Below the pieces are notes generated by a model. It was not told where the DNA came from. It saw only the letters and a program-made list of their open reading frames with translations, and made no database searches. DNA of 64,000 nucleotides, from positions 671,274 through 735,273 of the forward strand of contig NZ_PIPP01000002.1 in assembly GCF_003987345.1 (NCBI RefSeq). Direction: 5' to 3'. Numbering within the stretch: position 1 is the stretch's first letter; every line of letters begins with the position of its first letter. The stretch is from Aliidiomarina shirensis (lineage in GTDB: Bacteria; Pseudomonadota; Gammaproteobacteria; Enterobacterales; Alteromonadaceae). The translations under genes were made by a program, and so were the position numbers. Of this stretch, positions 1 to 9,745 are shown piece by piece.

Positions 1-2
1 AA

Positions 3-530
3 GTGCAGTTCCACGCCGAACGCCTACACGAACTGAATAGCCCATTTCGTTTTCAAGCCGATATCATCATAGCCGCAGTAGCCGAAGATTTCGCTGCGGA
101 GGAAGCTGCCTGGCTGGCATGGTTTCAGGATCAGCCGGAGAACCTAGATATTCGCGTGAACTACATTTCCCAACGGGTAAATGAAGAAAAATATTCCGAG
201 GCACTCACGCAGATGCATTACGTACTTGATAACGTTAGTGCTGATGACGAAGAGCACCAAGCGCTTGCGGCTCAGGTTTCCTATCAATGGGGTAAACTTG
301 CCGCGGAATCTGGTGAAGAGTTAGAAAATGGTGCTCGCCATTTACAAGCGCTTTTAGCAGAAAACCGAGTGCCAGAAAATATGCCCGTGGGTTGGACGCA
401 ATACCGGTTAGCCCAAATCTATCTTCATCAAGGGCTTGTTGAAGAGGCAAATGCAATGAAGGCTGAGGCGCAGGTTAATGCTGAAAACGATGAAAACCTG
501 AAGGAAGCCTTGAGTAAACTGCCAAGCTAA
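3..530 (+). CDS. C-terminal part of a TPR-like protein (5' truncated by window)
   Basis: Open reading frame entering from the left edge; the first in-frame codon (GTG at 3) is probably internal, so the gene is partial. The visible 175 residues are acidic and helical with tetratricopeptide-like helix pairs (around residues 50-75, 85-115 and 130-160), suggesting a protein-protein interaction or assembly factor. No catalytic motif or membrane segment is visible. It is followed at 561-588 by a strong bidirectional terminator shared with the convergent EF-hand gene. The specific family cannot be named from this fragment. Confidence 0.6.
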   Translation: MQFHAERLHELNSPFRFQADIIIAAVAEDFAAEEAAWLAWFQDQPENLDIRVNYISQRVNEEKYSEALTQMHYVLDNVSADDEEHQALAAQVSYQWGKLAAESGEELENGARHLQALLAENRVPENMPVGWTQYRLAQIYLHQGLVEEANAMKAEAQVNAENDENLKEALSKLPS

Positions 531-560
531 CGGCAAGCAAAGTTCTGTATTCTTAAAATA

Positions 561-588
561 AAAAAGAGAGCTCATGAGCTCTCTTTTT
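561..588. terminator. Bidirectional rho-independent terminator
   Basis: Perfect inverted repeat AGAGAGCTC / GAGCTCTCT with an AT loop, preceded by an A-run and followed by a T-run, so it can terminate transcription on both strands. It sits between two convergent genes. Confidence 0.9.
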
Positions 589-608
589 CGTGGTAAACGC
601 GTAGAAAA

Positions 609-1310
609 TTAATCTTCTTTTTTCTGTTTACGCTTAATAATAATCACTTGGTTTCCGTCTTCATCAACGGTGCGTGTAACTTCTTCGCCTTCCATGTTTA
701 GAGCTTCACCATCTTCAAACTGCAGCCGAAGCTCATCAGCGCGCAACACAATCATGCGCTCCCGCCCCTCAGCCGCAGCTTCACGCGCCAACTCACGAGC
801 CTGACGAATACGCTCACGATCTTCTGTTGAAAGATCTCGCGCACCACGGCCACGGCTCACATGAATACGGCGCTCTTGATAATTTTCGATAAATCGCTCT
901 TCGCTAATGGTACCCGTACCATCGTCACCAAAACGTTGAAACATTTGCTCGGCGGTGTCTTTTGTACGTTGCACCAATACCTCAGTAAACTCTGCCTGGG
1001 TAATGAAGCCATCACCATCTAAATCAAACTGCTGAAATTGCTCGCGCAACGCCTCAGCCCGTATTTCATTGACACGACCGCGCAGCTCTTCGCTGTCTAT
1101 ATCACCATCTACGTTGATATGTTCAACCCACATCATGCGAGTTGGCTTTGGTGGTGTTGGCGGCGCAGATGGGGCAGCCGAAGCTTCACCATGTACTATA
1201 CGCATACCAACGCCACGTTCATCGCGTTCATCTGCAATGGCTGCGCCCATTGCGATTACAGGCACCAAACAAACCAGGATATTCATTACTTTGTTTAATT
1301 TTTTCATCAC
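609..1310 (-). CDS. Secreted EF-hand calcium-binding protein
   Basis: 233 residues. An N-terminal signal peptide (hydrophobic core roughly residues 9-25, cleavage after AIA) sends it to the periplasm or outside. The best EF-hand loop is at residues 96-107 (DLDGDGFITQAE); a weaker one lies at 128-139 (DDGTGTISEE) and a possible third near 66-76. A proline/alanine-rich linker (43-57) precedes the EF-hand region, and the C-terminal half is highly charged and helical. Calcium binding follows from the motif; the physiological role is unknown. It lies directly downstream of, and in the same direction as, the BaeSR-like two-component genes and could belong to their regulon, but the 97-nt gap leaves this open. 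Confidence 0.75.
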   Translation of the reverse strand: MMKKLNKVMNILVCLVPVIAMGAAIADERDERGVGMRIVHGEASAAPSAPPTPPKPTRMMWVEHINVDGDIDSEELRGRVNEIRAEALREQFQQFDLDGDGFITQAEFTEVLVQRTKDTAEQMFQRFGDDGTGTISEERFIENYQERRIHVSRGRGARDLSTEDRERIRQARELAREAAAEGRERMIVLRADELRLQFEDGEALNMEGEEVTRTVDEDGNQVIIIKRKQKKED

Positions 1311-1407
1311 TCACTCCTTATAAGCCACATTGGCTTCATCACTCGCAATCAGTATGCCCAGCAAAGATGCAGTGAATATGCGTTAAATATGGAGAAAATA
1401 TGGAGGT

Positions 1408-2082
1408 TCATAAAAGGTAGCGATAACCTACGCCGTAAACCGCCTGAATAACTTCTTCAGCGCCAGCCGCGTGTAACTTGTGGCGCAGGTTTTTAATATG
1501 GCTATCAACCGTTCTATCGCTCACAATCCGATGATCATCGTAAGCAACATCTATTAATTCATCACGGCGATAAACCCGACCTGGGTGCTCCTGCAAAGCC
1601 GCAAGTAACCGAAACTCCACCGGTGTTAAATCAAGCAACTGTTCACCCCAAAAGGCTTGGTAATCACTGATATTTAAATGCAAACCTAGTTCCGGAGCTT
1701 TTGCGGCTACTTCCGTATACCAGCGGCTGCGTCTAAGCATGGCTTCAACTCGAGCAACCACTTCGCGTGGGCTAAATGGCTTTACAATGTAATCATCAGC
1801 GCCAAGGCGCAACCCCACAATACGATCAATTTCATCGTGCCGGGCGGTTAAGAAAATCACAGGTACATGGCTGAATTCTCGCACTTGCCGACACACTTCG
1901 AGGCCATCAACGCCCGGCAGCATAACATCCAGCAATACCAACTCCGGCGCTGCTTCGCGGATTTGCGCAAGCGCATCATCACCACGTTCAACAGCTTTCA
2001 CTTCGTGCCCTGCTTGTTGTAAATAATCAACCAGTAACTGGCGTATCGCCGCTTCATCTTCGACAACCAACAAGTAACTCAC
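1408..2082 (-). CDS. baeR: OmpR-family response regulator, BaeR-like
   Basis: 224 residues with an N-terminal receiver domain (acidic pocket E8-D9, phospho-acceptor D52 in the LLDVMLPG motif, conserved Lys in VKPFSP near 102) and a C-terminal winged-helix DNA-binding domain (about 130-222, ending GVGYRYLL as OmpR-family proteins do). It is encoded just downstream of its histidine kinase with a 35-nt gap, so the two are co-transcribed. The sequence resembles BaeR/RstA-type envelope-stress regulators; the exact orthology is inferred. Confidence 0.85.
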   Translation of the reverse strand: MSYLLVVEDEAAIRQLLVDYLQQAGHEVKAVERGDDALAQIREAAPELVLLDVMLPGVDGLEVCRQVREFSHVPVIFLTARHDEIDRIVGLRLGADDYIVKPFSPREVVARVEAMLRRSRWYTEVAAKAPELGLHLNISDYQAFWGEQLLDLTPVEFRLLAALQEHPGRVYRRDELIDVAYDDHRIVSDRTVDSHIKNLRHKLHAAGAEEVIQAVYGVGYRYLL

Positions 2083-2117
2083 GCGCGCCTACTCCTTAGA
2101 ATCATTGCCTTTACCCA

Positions 2118-3563
2118 TTAAGCTTCCGGTATTTCAGTTCGAGCTAACAGGGGCAACTTAAGTTCAATCTTCAAACCACCGAGCGTGCTCGGCTGTGCAT
2201 TTACAGTACCGCTGTGCGCCTGAATAATTTGCGCCACAATTGCCAAGCCCAAGCCACTGCCACCCGTTGCGCGTTGTCGGTGCTCATCAATGCGGTAAAA
2301 GCGCTCGAATAAATGCGGAATATGTTCTGCACCAACGCCTGGCGCGCTATCTTCAATAGCGATATCTGCGCAGTTCGAAACAGAATCAACTTGCAACTCA
2401 ACGGTAATTTGGCCGGGAGTTTGGGTATAACGCACACTGTTTTGTAGCAAATTCATCAAGGCGCGTTGCAAGCGGCTAGCGTCTGCACGAATCCATACGG
2501 GGCTTGAAAGCCCCAAGTAATCGATATGCAAACCAGCCGCTTCTGCTTGCGTAGCAATTTGCTGTATGGTGCGGGCGAGAAGCTGGCTGAGATCTACGGG
2601 CTGCCACTGGTATTGCATCGCTTCAGCTTGGGCCAATGAATGCAAATCTTGCACTAAATGATTCAACTGTTCGGTTTGCTGCAACAATAACTGGCAAAAC
2701 GCTTTGCTTGGTGTGCGAATACCATCTTCAACGGCTTCCAATTCGCCTTTTAGGATGGTTAGGGGCGTACGAAGCTCATGGGCGATATCAGCCATGAATT
2801 GCCGGCGTTGGTTTTCTGTGTTGGCCAAGGTTTCGGCAAGGCTATTGATAGCAACTGAAAGCTCACCGATATCATCGTTTGTTGACATATCGTCAGCGAT
2901 TGGCTGGCCGTTCTGAAAATACTGATAGTTGCCTGATGCGATTTCTTGCGTGTTTTTCCGTAACAACAACAAACGCTTTCGCAGCTGTGTGGCGAGTAAC
3001 CAAGCCACCAACGCGGCAACCGCTAGCGCAAAAGCACCAGCCCAGAGCATGGCTTTCTCTTGCTGCTGGCTAAATACCGCATCAATCGGCTGCATTTGGC
3101 CTCGCGGCATGGTGGTGCTTAGCGTTGCAATAATTTCACCGTCGCTTAATACCGCCACCGATACCGGATCTTCAATGGCTACACCAAATACGCGATAGCC
3201 GGCAAGCGTTTCTAGATTGAGTTCACTGAAACTGAGTTCAGGATCGAGATTCACGCGGCTTGGATTGATTAAAAGATCGCGTTGAATGCTGGCTACTACC
3301 ATTCGCCATAGTTCGGCCTCATCAATTTCGGCAATTCCGCGGTTAGTAAGTTGCGCTACAACATTGCCATAGTATTCAGAAAATACTGCGGCTACCGGCT
3401 GCAAACGTTGTTGTTCTTGCTCTGCGATATAATTTGAAAAGTTATTCAAAAAATAGCTACGAACACCAAGCAATACCACTGCGACCAAGAAAACACCCGT
3501 GCCCGCTATCGCAATGAAAAATTGCGTGCGGGTACTAAATCGCTGCAGCCAAGATGAGAACAC
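2118..3563 (-). CDS. baeS: Membrane sensor histidine kinase, BaeS-like
   Basis: 481 residues: transmembrane helix at about 15-35, a periplasmic sensor region (about 36-165), a second membrane helix (about 170-192), HAMP domain, then the dimerisation/phospho-acceptor helix with the H-box AHELRTPL (His262) and an HATPase_c domain with N-box (NLLQNSVRYT), G1 (DSAPGVG) and G2 (GGSGLGLAI) motifs. It phosphorylates the adjacent response regulator. The periplasmic domain probably senses envelope stress by analogy with BaeS; the ligand is not evident. Confidence 0.85.
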   Translation of the reverse strand: MFSSWLQRFSTRTQFFIAIAGTGVFLVAVVLLGVRSYFLNNFSNYIAEQEQQRLQPVAAVFSEYYGNVVAQLTNRGIAEIDEAELWRMVVASIQRDLLINPSRVNLDPELSFSELNLETLAGYRVFGVAIEDPVSVAVLSDGEIIATLSTTMPRGQMQPIDAVFSQQQEKAMLWAGAFALAVAALVAWLLATQLRKRLLLLRKNTQEIASGNYQYFQNGQPIADDMSTNDDIGELSVAINSLAETLANTENQRRQFMADIAHELRTPLTILKGELEAVEDGIRTPSKAFCQLLLQQTEQLNHLVQDLHSLAQAEAMQYQWQPVDLSQLLARTIQQIATQAEAAGLHIDYLGLSSPVWIRADASRLQRALMNLLQNSVRYTQTPGQITVELQVDSVSNCADIAIEDSAPGVGAEHIPHLFERFYRIDEHRQRATGGSGLGLAIVAQIIQAHSGTVNAQPSTLGGLKIELKLPLLARTEIPEA

Positions 3564-3590
3564 CGGCGAATTCCTCTTAGAATCTGAATG

Positions 3591-3839
3591 TTATTTCTTT
3601 TCTTGCTCTTCCAATTTGGCTTCTAAAGCTTCAATGCGCTGGCGTAAACGCAGAATCAAGTGTTGCTGCACTTCCATTTCTTCGCGCGTCACCACATCGA
3701 GCTTGTTCAACTGACCTTGCACGGCTTGCTTCACTTTTTGCTCAACGTTATCAGCCATACCACGTACGCCTGGTGGAATGCTTTCAGTAATCTGTTTTGC
3801 AATCTGTTCAATTTTCTTCGCATCAATCATGTTCATCAC
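3591..3839 (-). CDS. ubiK: UbiK (BMFP/YqiC) ubiquinone biosynthesis accessory factor
   Basis: 82 residues, with an amphipathic N-terminal part (AKKIEQIAKQITESIPPGV) and a C-terminal coiled coil (about 48-80, ending EALEAKLEEQEKK), the hallmark of the BMFP/YqiC family. In E. coli UbiK trimerises, binds lipids and helps the soluble Ubi complex in aerobic ubiquinone synthesis. Length matches the family. Three ATGs lie close together at the 5' end; I keep the longest. Confidence 0.85.
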   Translation of the reverse strand: MMNMIDAKKIEQIAKQITESIPPGVRGMADNVEQKVKQAVQGQLNKLDVVTREEMEVQQHLILRLRQRIEALEAKLEEQEKK

Positions 3840-3990
3840 CCACTTCGTTTGATTGTTGTTGCTGTTTCGTAACCCACAGCATCGTAGCTACAGCATACCG
3901 TAAATTGTGGTTATGGCATATTGCCGAATTCGGGTACAATGCGCGCTTCAGTATTTAGTAATACGGTTCACATCTGGCGGCGGCTTAATC

Positions 3991-6009
3991 ATGCAATTAA
4001 ATCCACAACAGCAAGGGGCAGTAGAGTATATCAGCGGCCCTACGCTTGTGCTCGCAGGTGCGGGTAGTGGTAAAACCCGCGTTATTACGGAAAAGATTGC
4101 ATATCTTGTTAATCAAGCCGGTTATAAAGCCAACCATATTGCCGCGGTTACCTTTACCAACAAGGCCGCTCGCGAAATGCGCGAGCGAATCTCACAGCGC
4201 TTAGGCCGGAAAAACTGCCGTGGCTTGCGAGTATCAACATTCCATACATTGGGCCTTGATATGATTCGCCGAGAGGCCGCAATGCTTGGTTTCAAGCCCG
4301 GTTTCTCGCTGTTTGATGATCAAGATACCTTCGCCCTACTCAGTGCGCTTAGTGAAGATACCATTGATGCTGATAAGGCTATGTTGCAACGCCTGCAGCA
4401 GCGAATAGGCCATTGGAAAAACGCCATGTTGCTGCCCGAACACGTGCAGCCTGATAGCAACATGCCCGATGATGCCGTGTTTGCCGAACTCTACACGGCA
4501 TACCAACGCCATTTAAAAGCCTGCAACGCACTTGATTTTGATGATCTCATTTTACTTCCTACATTATTACTTAAGCAGGTTCCTGAGGTACGTCAACGTT
4601 GGCAGCAGCGCATTCGCTACCTATTAGTGGATGAGTATCAAGATACGAATACGAGCCAATACGAGTTGGTGCGGCTCTTGGTTGGTGAACGTGGTCGCTT
4701 TACTGTGGTGGGCGATGATGATCAAAGTATTTATTCGTGGCGTGGCGCTCAGCCCGAGAATCTAGCATTGTTACAGCAACACTTTCCTACGCTCAAAGTC
4801 ATTAAATTAGAACAGAATTATCGGTCGGTTGGCCGAATTTTGAAAAACGCGAATATTCTTATTGCCAACAACCCACACGTATTTGAGAAGAAGCTGTTTT
4901 CGGCCATGGAATATGGTGAACCACTGCGGGTTATTTTTGGTAAAAATGAAGAAAATGAAGCCGAACGGGTAGTGGCCGAAATTATTCGCGAGCGCTTTAT
5001 GGATAGCACGCGTTATGGCGATTACGCGATTTTGTATCGCGGTAATCACCAAGCGCGCATTTTCGAAAAAGCACTCATGAATAACCGAATCCCTTATAAA
5101 ATCACGGGGGGCCAATCGTTTTTCGCGCGTGCTGAGGTGAAGGATATTCTTGCCTATTTACGCTTAGTGGTGAACCCTAACGATGATAATGCCTTCTTGC
5201 GCATCATCAATACTCCGCGCCGCGGAATTGGTCCGAATACCATTGAGCGCATTGGCCAACTCGCACATCAAGAAAACCTTAGCTTATTTGCTACGTGCCA
5301 ACACCAAGGCTTAAAAACCTTATTGGCTACGCGGGCCTACCATGATGTTCAAGAGTTCACTCAACTCATATTACATACTGCCCGGGAAAGCGATTCTGGC
5401 GAACAGCACGCTACTCAGGCCGTAAAAGCTTTGATCCAAGCCATTCATTATGAAGATTGGTTATTTGAAAGTAGCGGTAGCCCTGCCGCCGCAGAAATGC
5501 GCATTAAAAACGTAAATGAGCTATTCCGTTGGGTCAGCGATATGCTTATGGGGAGCCCCGAGAACGACCCGATGTCGCTTGATCAGGTTGTTTCACGTTT
5601 AGTACTTCGCGATATGCTCTCACGCCAAGATGAAGAAGACGATGCTGACCAAGTGCAGCTAATGACGCTGCATTCTTCGAAAGGCTTGGAGTTTCCCTAT
5701 GTGTTTTTAGTTGGCATGGAAGAAGGTTTACTGCCTCATCAAACCAGCATTGATAATGATGATATTGAAGAAGAGCGGCGCTTAGCCTACGTAGGGATCA
5801 CGCGTGCTCAGCGCAAACTTACTTTTACGCTCGCCAAACAACGCCGGCAGTATGGCGAAACAATTCGGCCAGAAGTAAGCCGGTTTCTAATGGAGTTGCC
5901 TCAAGATGATATAGATTGGGAAGATCAGCGGAAGCCAGTGAGTAAGGAAGAACAGTTGGAAAAAACTGAATCTAATCTTGCTCGGTTACGCGAGATGTTG
6001 CGGAAGTAG
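3991..6009 (+). CDS. rep: ATP-dependent DNA helicase Rep (UvrD/Rep superfamily 1)
   Basis: 672 residues from ATG 3991, chosen because the protein then starts MQLNPQQQGAVEY exactly as E. coli Rep does; an upstream in-frame ATG (3907) would add 28 atypical residues. Visible motifs: Walker A (LAGAGSGKTR), motif Ia (AAVTFTNKAAREM), motif II (LLVDEYQDTN), motif III (VVGDDDQSIYSWRGA), motif IV (QNYRS), motif V (LMTLHSSKGLEFPYVFLVGMEEG, partly), motif VI (EERRLAYVGITRAQ). Rep is a 3'-5' helicase at the replication fork that clears bound proteins and restarts replication. Its 3' end overlaps the convergent GGDEF/EAL gene by 38 nt. Confidence 0.95.
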   Translation: MQLNPQQQGAVEYISGPTLVLAGAGSGKTRVITEKIAYLVNQAGYKANHIAAVTFTNKAAREMRERISQRLGRKNCRGLRVSTFHTLGLDMIRREAAMLGFKPGFSLFDDQDTFALLSALSEDTIDADKAMLQRLQQRIGHWKNAMLLPEHVQPDSNMPDDAVFAELYTAYQRHLKACNALDFDDLILLPTLLLKQVPEVRQRWQQRIRYLLVDEYQDTNTSQYELVRLLVGERGRFTVVGDDDQSIYSWRGAQPENLALLQQHFPTLKVIKLEQNYRSVGRILKNANILIANNPHVFEKKLFSAMEYGEPLRVIFGKNEENEAERVVAEIIRERFMDSTRYGDYAILYRGNHQARIFEKALMNNRIPYKITGGQSFFARAEVKDILAYLRLVVNPNDDNAFLRIINTPRRGIGPNTIERIGQLAHQENLSLFATCQHQGLKTLLATRAYHDVQEFTQLILHTARESDSGEQHATQAVKALIQAIHYEDWLFESSGSPAAAEMRIKNVNELFRWVSDMLMGSPENDPMSLDQVVSRLVLRDMLSRQDEEDDADQVQLMTLHSSKGLEFPYVFLVGMEEGLLPHQTSIDNDDIEEERRLAYVGITRAQRKLTFTLAKQRRQYGETIRPEVSRFLMELPQDDIDWEDQRKPVSKEEQLEKTESNLARLREMLRK

Positions 6010-8668
6010 CGCTCTGGGCATCATCGTCTTGGTCAGCATCTTGATTGTTTTCCGGCTTGCCATGTTGAGCTCGGGTAGCAAGCGGAATCGTATGCGTGCC
6101 TTCAATTGTTCGCGCAGGACTAAGCAGAATACCTTGCCCTTTTGTAACCCCAAGAAGTTCTAGCTCTTTGCGCTGGGAATCCGTTTCAATACCTTCGGCG
6201 CTCAGCTCAATACCAAGCTCCTTACATAAGGTTACAATGTGGCGAACCATCGCCTGCGCACGATCTTTCCGATCAACTTGCGCAACAAAATTGCGATCCA
6301 ATTTAATGATATCGAACGGATAATTGTAAATGAAATGAAGCGGCCCCGTTATTCTGCCGAAGTCATCAAGGGCCAATAAGAAACCTGCTTCTTTCAGTTT
6401 ACGTAAGCTTGCTAGAATCCTTCTTGAATCTTCTTTTTGTAATGAATCTTCATCGAACTCCAACACTATGTTTTTGTACGGTACTTTTTTACTCGCAACT
6501 AGATCAATAAGCGACTGTACATGGCGCGGCCTTAGCAAGTGTTGTACGCACAAGTTCACGTGAATCGGTACTGTAGCATCAGCACCCACCTTCCGCGTTT
6601 TCATTAGCCGGCACGCTTCCGATAGTACCCACAGATCAATTTCAATAATGGCACCGGAACGCTCGGCCAAGGCCATAAATTCGCCTGGAAGCACTGTTTG
6701 CTTGCCACGCTGCCACCGCACTAACATTTCATAACCTTCAATGGTATCACTGTTAAGCGCAAAGATAGGTTGATACCACAACCGGAAATCTTCTTTTGCT
6801 TTAGCATGGCGGAGCGCCGCTTCTTGATTCAGTGCATCAACCAACCCACTCCGAATCGCTTCATCAAATACCACATACCGGCCTCGGCCAAGGTTCTTCG
6901 CTTCATACATGGCAGCATCGGCATCGCGTAGCAAGCGATCGGTTGTATCATCGGGGCCCCGGCAGGTTGCAATACCAATACTGGCACCCGAAAAGTGCTC
7001 TTGGCCATTCAAACGGAACGGTGCCTTCATCACTTCAATGATGCGGCTTGCTACATCTTTGGTATCGTCTACGGTTTTTACCGGCTCTAGCAATATAACG
7101 AATTCATCGCCACCTAAACGAGCAAGGAAATCAGGTTCTCGAATAGCGCCATGAATACGCCGAGCTACTTCGAGTAGGAATTCATCGCCCGCGGAATGCC
7201 CTAACGTATCGTTAATATTCTTGAACCGATCGAGATCCACAAACAATAACGCAAAATTATCTTTCGGCTGCCGTTTTTGCCGCGCTAAAGCCTGATTTAC
7301 CCGATCAGCGAACATAGCACGATTGGGTAATCCTGTAAGATTATCGTGATGAGCATCATGATAAAGTTGGGCTTCAATCTCTTTTCTGCGTTCAATCTCT
7401 TCTACTAGCTCTTCGGTACGTTCAGCAATTCGTTTTTCCAAGAAGCTGTTCGCTTTGGCAAGCTGTTCAGATGCCCGCCGGCGATCAATAGCCACAGAAA
7501 CATGGTGAGCAACAAAGTTTAAGAGTTCTAAATCTTCGCGGGAAAAAGGTTTATCTTTCGCGTAAGTTTGCGTAGCAATTACACCGAATGTGCGGCCATC
7601 AAGCATTAACGGCGAACCTAACCATTGATGTGCAAGGATCCCGCGTGCTTCCGATAGCACTACTTCACCTTTAGCAACCAAGGAATCTCGGATTTTACCA
7701 TCAATATAAGCCGGTTTACGGTTACGAAGAACGTATTCTATTAAGCCTTTTTGCAGGCTACGCTGTCGCGCTTGAAAGCCATTTTCATCGGCATAATATG
7801 GGAAATAAACCTGCTGACGATTTTCCGTTAACAGTGCTATATAAAAGTTCTCCGCTTGAATTAAGCGGGAAACTTCAATATGTAACTGACGATAGAAAGT
7901 AGACATATCTTCGGCAGTATTGGTTAACTCTGAGATCGAAAACAATACCGCGTTTTGCAACTCTGCTTTTTCACGCTCTTTTATTTCGCTGCGAAGTTCA
8001 ACGTTGGTCTGTCTTAGTTCCGCGGTCCGCTTTGTTACTTCAGATTCTAAGTACTCGCGGTGTCGGAAGCGTTCTAGCGCGTTTACAACGTGCTGTGAAA
8101 CGAACATGAGCAACTCAAGATCTTCCGTTTTATACCGCATTTCTTCTACGTAACTTTGCACCACCATTGCACCAATAAACTCATCGTTCGCAATCAGAGG
8201 AACACCGAGCCAATCAACAGGTAATGAACCAAGGAAATTAACTTCGCCGGCTTCCACCAATGCTTCAATATCATTCTTAGTACAGAGTATTGGCTCACCC
8301 CTGCGTAGCACGTAGCCTGTCATCCCGCGCATCAATGCTTCGGCAGGTACTTCGGCAACCATGCGCGCGTCATCGTACTGATCGATAAAATAAGGGAAGG
8401 TAAACGATTTTCGGTCTTCGGTATAAAGGCAAATGTAGAAGTTTTTCGCTGTCATGAGCTGACCGATAATACGGTGCACATCGCGATATATTTGTTCCAT
8501 GTTTTGCGCAGAGGATGCAGATTCGGAAATACGGAAAAGGGCCTGCTGAATTACTTCAGCTTGCCGATACTTCTGAGTCAAAACTTTCAATCGAGCTACA
8601 ACGCGTTCTAGTCGACGTATTTGCGTAGCCGGTGTCAGTTCTGAAGTACCTTGGTTCTTTTCGCTCAC
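5972..8668 (-). CDS. Cytosolic GAF-GAF-GGDEF-EAL cyclic-di-GMP protein
   Basis: 898 residues without membrane helices. Two GAF sensor domains (about 40-200 and 235-395) are followed by coiled coils, an intact GGDEF active site (residues 519-523) and an EAL domain in which the signature reads EML (647-649). Other EAL-domain residues appear kept (Asn in HVNLCVQ, DD in ALDDFG, Lys in IKLD, Glu in SAEGIE), so phosphodiesterase activity is plausible although LEITE is replaced by LEFDE. The protein probably makes and/or degrades c-di-GMP in response to a small ligand or redox signal bound by the GAF domains. Its 3' end overlaps rep. Confidence 0.85.
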   Translation of the reverse strand: MSEKNQGTSELTPATQIRRLERVVARLKVLTQKYRQAEVIQQALFRISESASSAQNMEQIYRDVHRIIGQLMTAKNFYICLYTEDRKSFTFPYFIDQYDDARMVAEVPAEALMRGMTGYVLRRGEPILCTKNDIEALVEAGEVNFLGSLPVDWLGVPLIANDEFIGAMVVQSYVEEMRYKTEDLELLMFVSQHVVNALERFRHREYLESEVTKRTAELRQTNVELRSEIKEREKAELQNAVLFSISELTNTAEDMSTFYRQLHIEVSRLIQAENFYIALLTENRQQVYFPYYADENGFQARQRSLQKGLIEYVLRNRKPAYIDGKIRDSLVAKGEVVLSEARGILAHQWLGSPLMLDGRTFGVIATQTYAKDKPFSREDLELLNFVAHHVSVAIDRRRASEQLAKANSFLEKRIAERTEELVEEIERRKEIEAQLYHDAHHDNLTGLPNRAMFADRVNQALARQKRQPKDNFALLFVDLDRFKNINDTLGHSAGDEFLLEVARRIHGAIREPDFLARLGGDEFVILLEPVKTVDDTKDVASRIIEVMKAPFRLNGQEHFSGASIGIATCRGPDDTTDRLLRDADAAMYEAKNLGRGRYVVFDEAIRSGLVDALNQEAALRHAKAKEDFRLWYQPIFALNSDTIEGYEMLVRWQRGKQTVLPGEFMALAERSGAIIEIDLWVLSEACRLMKTRKVGADATVPIHVNLCVQHLLRPRHVQSLIDLVASKKVPYKNIVLEFDEDSLQKEDSRRILASLRKLKEAGFLLALDDFGRITGPLHFIYNYPFDIIKLDRNFVAQVDRKDRAQAMVRHIVTLCKELGIELSAEGIETDSQRKELELLGVTKGQGILLSPARTIEGTHTIPLATRAQHGKPENNQDADQDDDAQSATSATSRVTEQD

Positions 8669-9000
8669 CCTTGAGCAACCCCCCTGTAAACGAGGAAACT
8701 TCCTGCAACACCAGTATTACGCTGCTTTGTTGAATATTGCAACAAACATAGTGTAGGTTTATCTCGCAAGCAAACTCTCATCTGCTCATTAAAAAAGAAA
8801 ACTGCACCTTTAACTTTGGTGTTCCATTTAGTACCGCATTCATTAATGCGCTCGATTTTGCACTCACTTGTAAATGAGTTACTCCGTGAGTGCTAAAAAT
8901 CGAAATGTTATTATAATGTCAATAACCCAGTATATTACTACTTTTATTGAATGAAAAGCCAACAACTTCTATTTAACCAAGCACCTTGATTTAAAACAAA
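8669..9000. other. Intergenic region with a large imperfect hairpin
   Basis: No gene seen. The stretch carries the promoter region of the leftward GGDEF/EAL gene. At 8853-8902 lies a long inverted repeat (left arm CGATTTTGCACTCAC, right arm GTGAGTGCTAAAAATCG with a 2-nt insertion, 18-nt loop), which could be a structured leader or an operator. The surroundings are AT-rich. Confidence 0.5.
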
Positions 9001-9024
9001 AAAGCCGCCTATAAAGGCGGCTTT
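9001..9024 (-). terminator. Rho-independent terminator of the cytochrome c5 gene
   Basis: AAAGCCGCC / GGCGGCTTT stem with a 6-nt loop. An A-rich run precedes it on the plus strand, which becomes the U-run for leftward transcription from the cytochrome gene ending at 9044. Confidence 0.9.
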
Positions 9025-9043
9025 AGTGGATTCGAGCTCGAAT

Positions 9044-9475
9044 TTAGATATCTTCGATCATATATTCGATAGCAGCTAAAATCTCATCGTCTGAACAATT
9101 CATACAGGTACCACGTGGTGGCATCGCATTAAAGCCATTAATTGAATGTTCAAGAAGTGTATCCATACCTTTGGCAATGCGCTCTTCCCAATCGTCAGCA
9201 TTACCTTTCCGCGGTGCATTCAGCACGCCACTCGTATGGCATGCAGCACACGCTTGGTTATAAACCGCTTCACCAGAACGCTCACCTTCTTGAGCAGCAC
9301 CATTCGCTTGCGCTACTTCATCGCCTGCTAAACGAACTTTAGCAGTAGGCTTGATGCGCTCTGCAATAGCTTCGCGCGACATATCCACAGACATAGCCAT
9401 TACGCTACCGGCAACGGCAACACCGGCAAACACGGCTAATACTTGCTTCCACTTAATTTGGCTTAAAAACTTCAC
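9044..9475 (-). CDS. Class I cytochrome c5-type periplasmic cytochrome
   Basis: 143 residues. An N-terminal signal/anchor segment (about residues 10-30) exports it. The haem-binding motif is CAACH (about residues 80-84) and the distal methionine ligand lies in the AMPPRGTC region; the following cysteine pair (C..C in TCMNC) is typical of the cytochrome c5 family. It is a one-haem electron carrier in the periplasm. Monocistronic, with its own terminator at 9001-9024 and a promoter region of about 270 bp before the divergent dinB. Confidence 0.85.
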   Translation of the reverse strand: MKFLSQIKWKQVLAVFAGVAVAGSVMAMSVDMSREAIAERIKPTAKVRLAGDEVAQANGAAQEGERSGEAVYNQACAACHTSGVLNAPRKGNADDWEERIAKGMDTLLEHSINGFNAMPPRGTCMNCSDDEILAAIEYMIEDI

Positions 9476-9638
9476 GGCTTTCTCCTGTTCGCAACTAATG
9501 CGATTAACAACTAGAGCGAAAAATAATTCGAGTGCTGATTACGTGCAGCGATTATAACGAGAAATTGCTTCTCGTGAAACTCCCTTGCGCACTAATTATC
9601 CAGGTTAGCCTTTTCAGTGCGCTGATTTTCTTCGCTGT

Positions 9639-9666
9639 GGTACACTTTCAGCAGATAAAGTGTACC
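9639..9666. promoter_or_regulatory. Perfect inverted repeat in the cytochrome c5 / dinB divergent region
   Basis: GGTACACTTT and AAAGTGTACC form a perfect 10-bp repeat with an 8-nt spacer, and a related half-site AAGTGTATAC follows at about 9669. It lies 80 bp upstream of dinB and could be an operator for either divergent gene. It does not match the LexA consensus (CTGT-N8-ACAG), and I see no clear SOS box here. Confidence 0.45.
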
Positions 9667-9745
9667 TAAGTGTATACGCAATAAACGTGATTTAGATTAA
9701 ATAAAGCCATTTTTGATCTGCTAATTTATTACGAATGAGCCTCCT

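Noticed and set aside
9600..9745. LexA/SOS box upstream of dinB
   Set aside because: The closest match (CTGT at 9635) lacks the ACAG half at the right distance.
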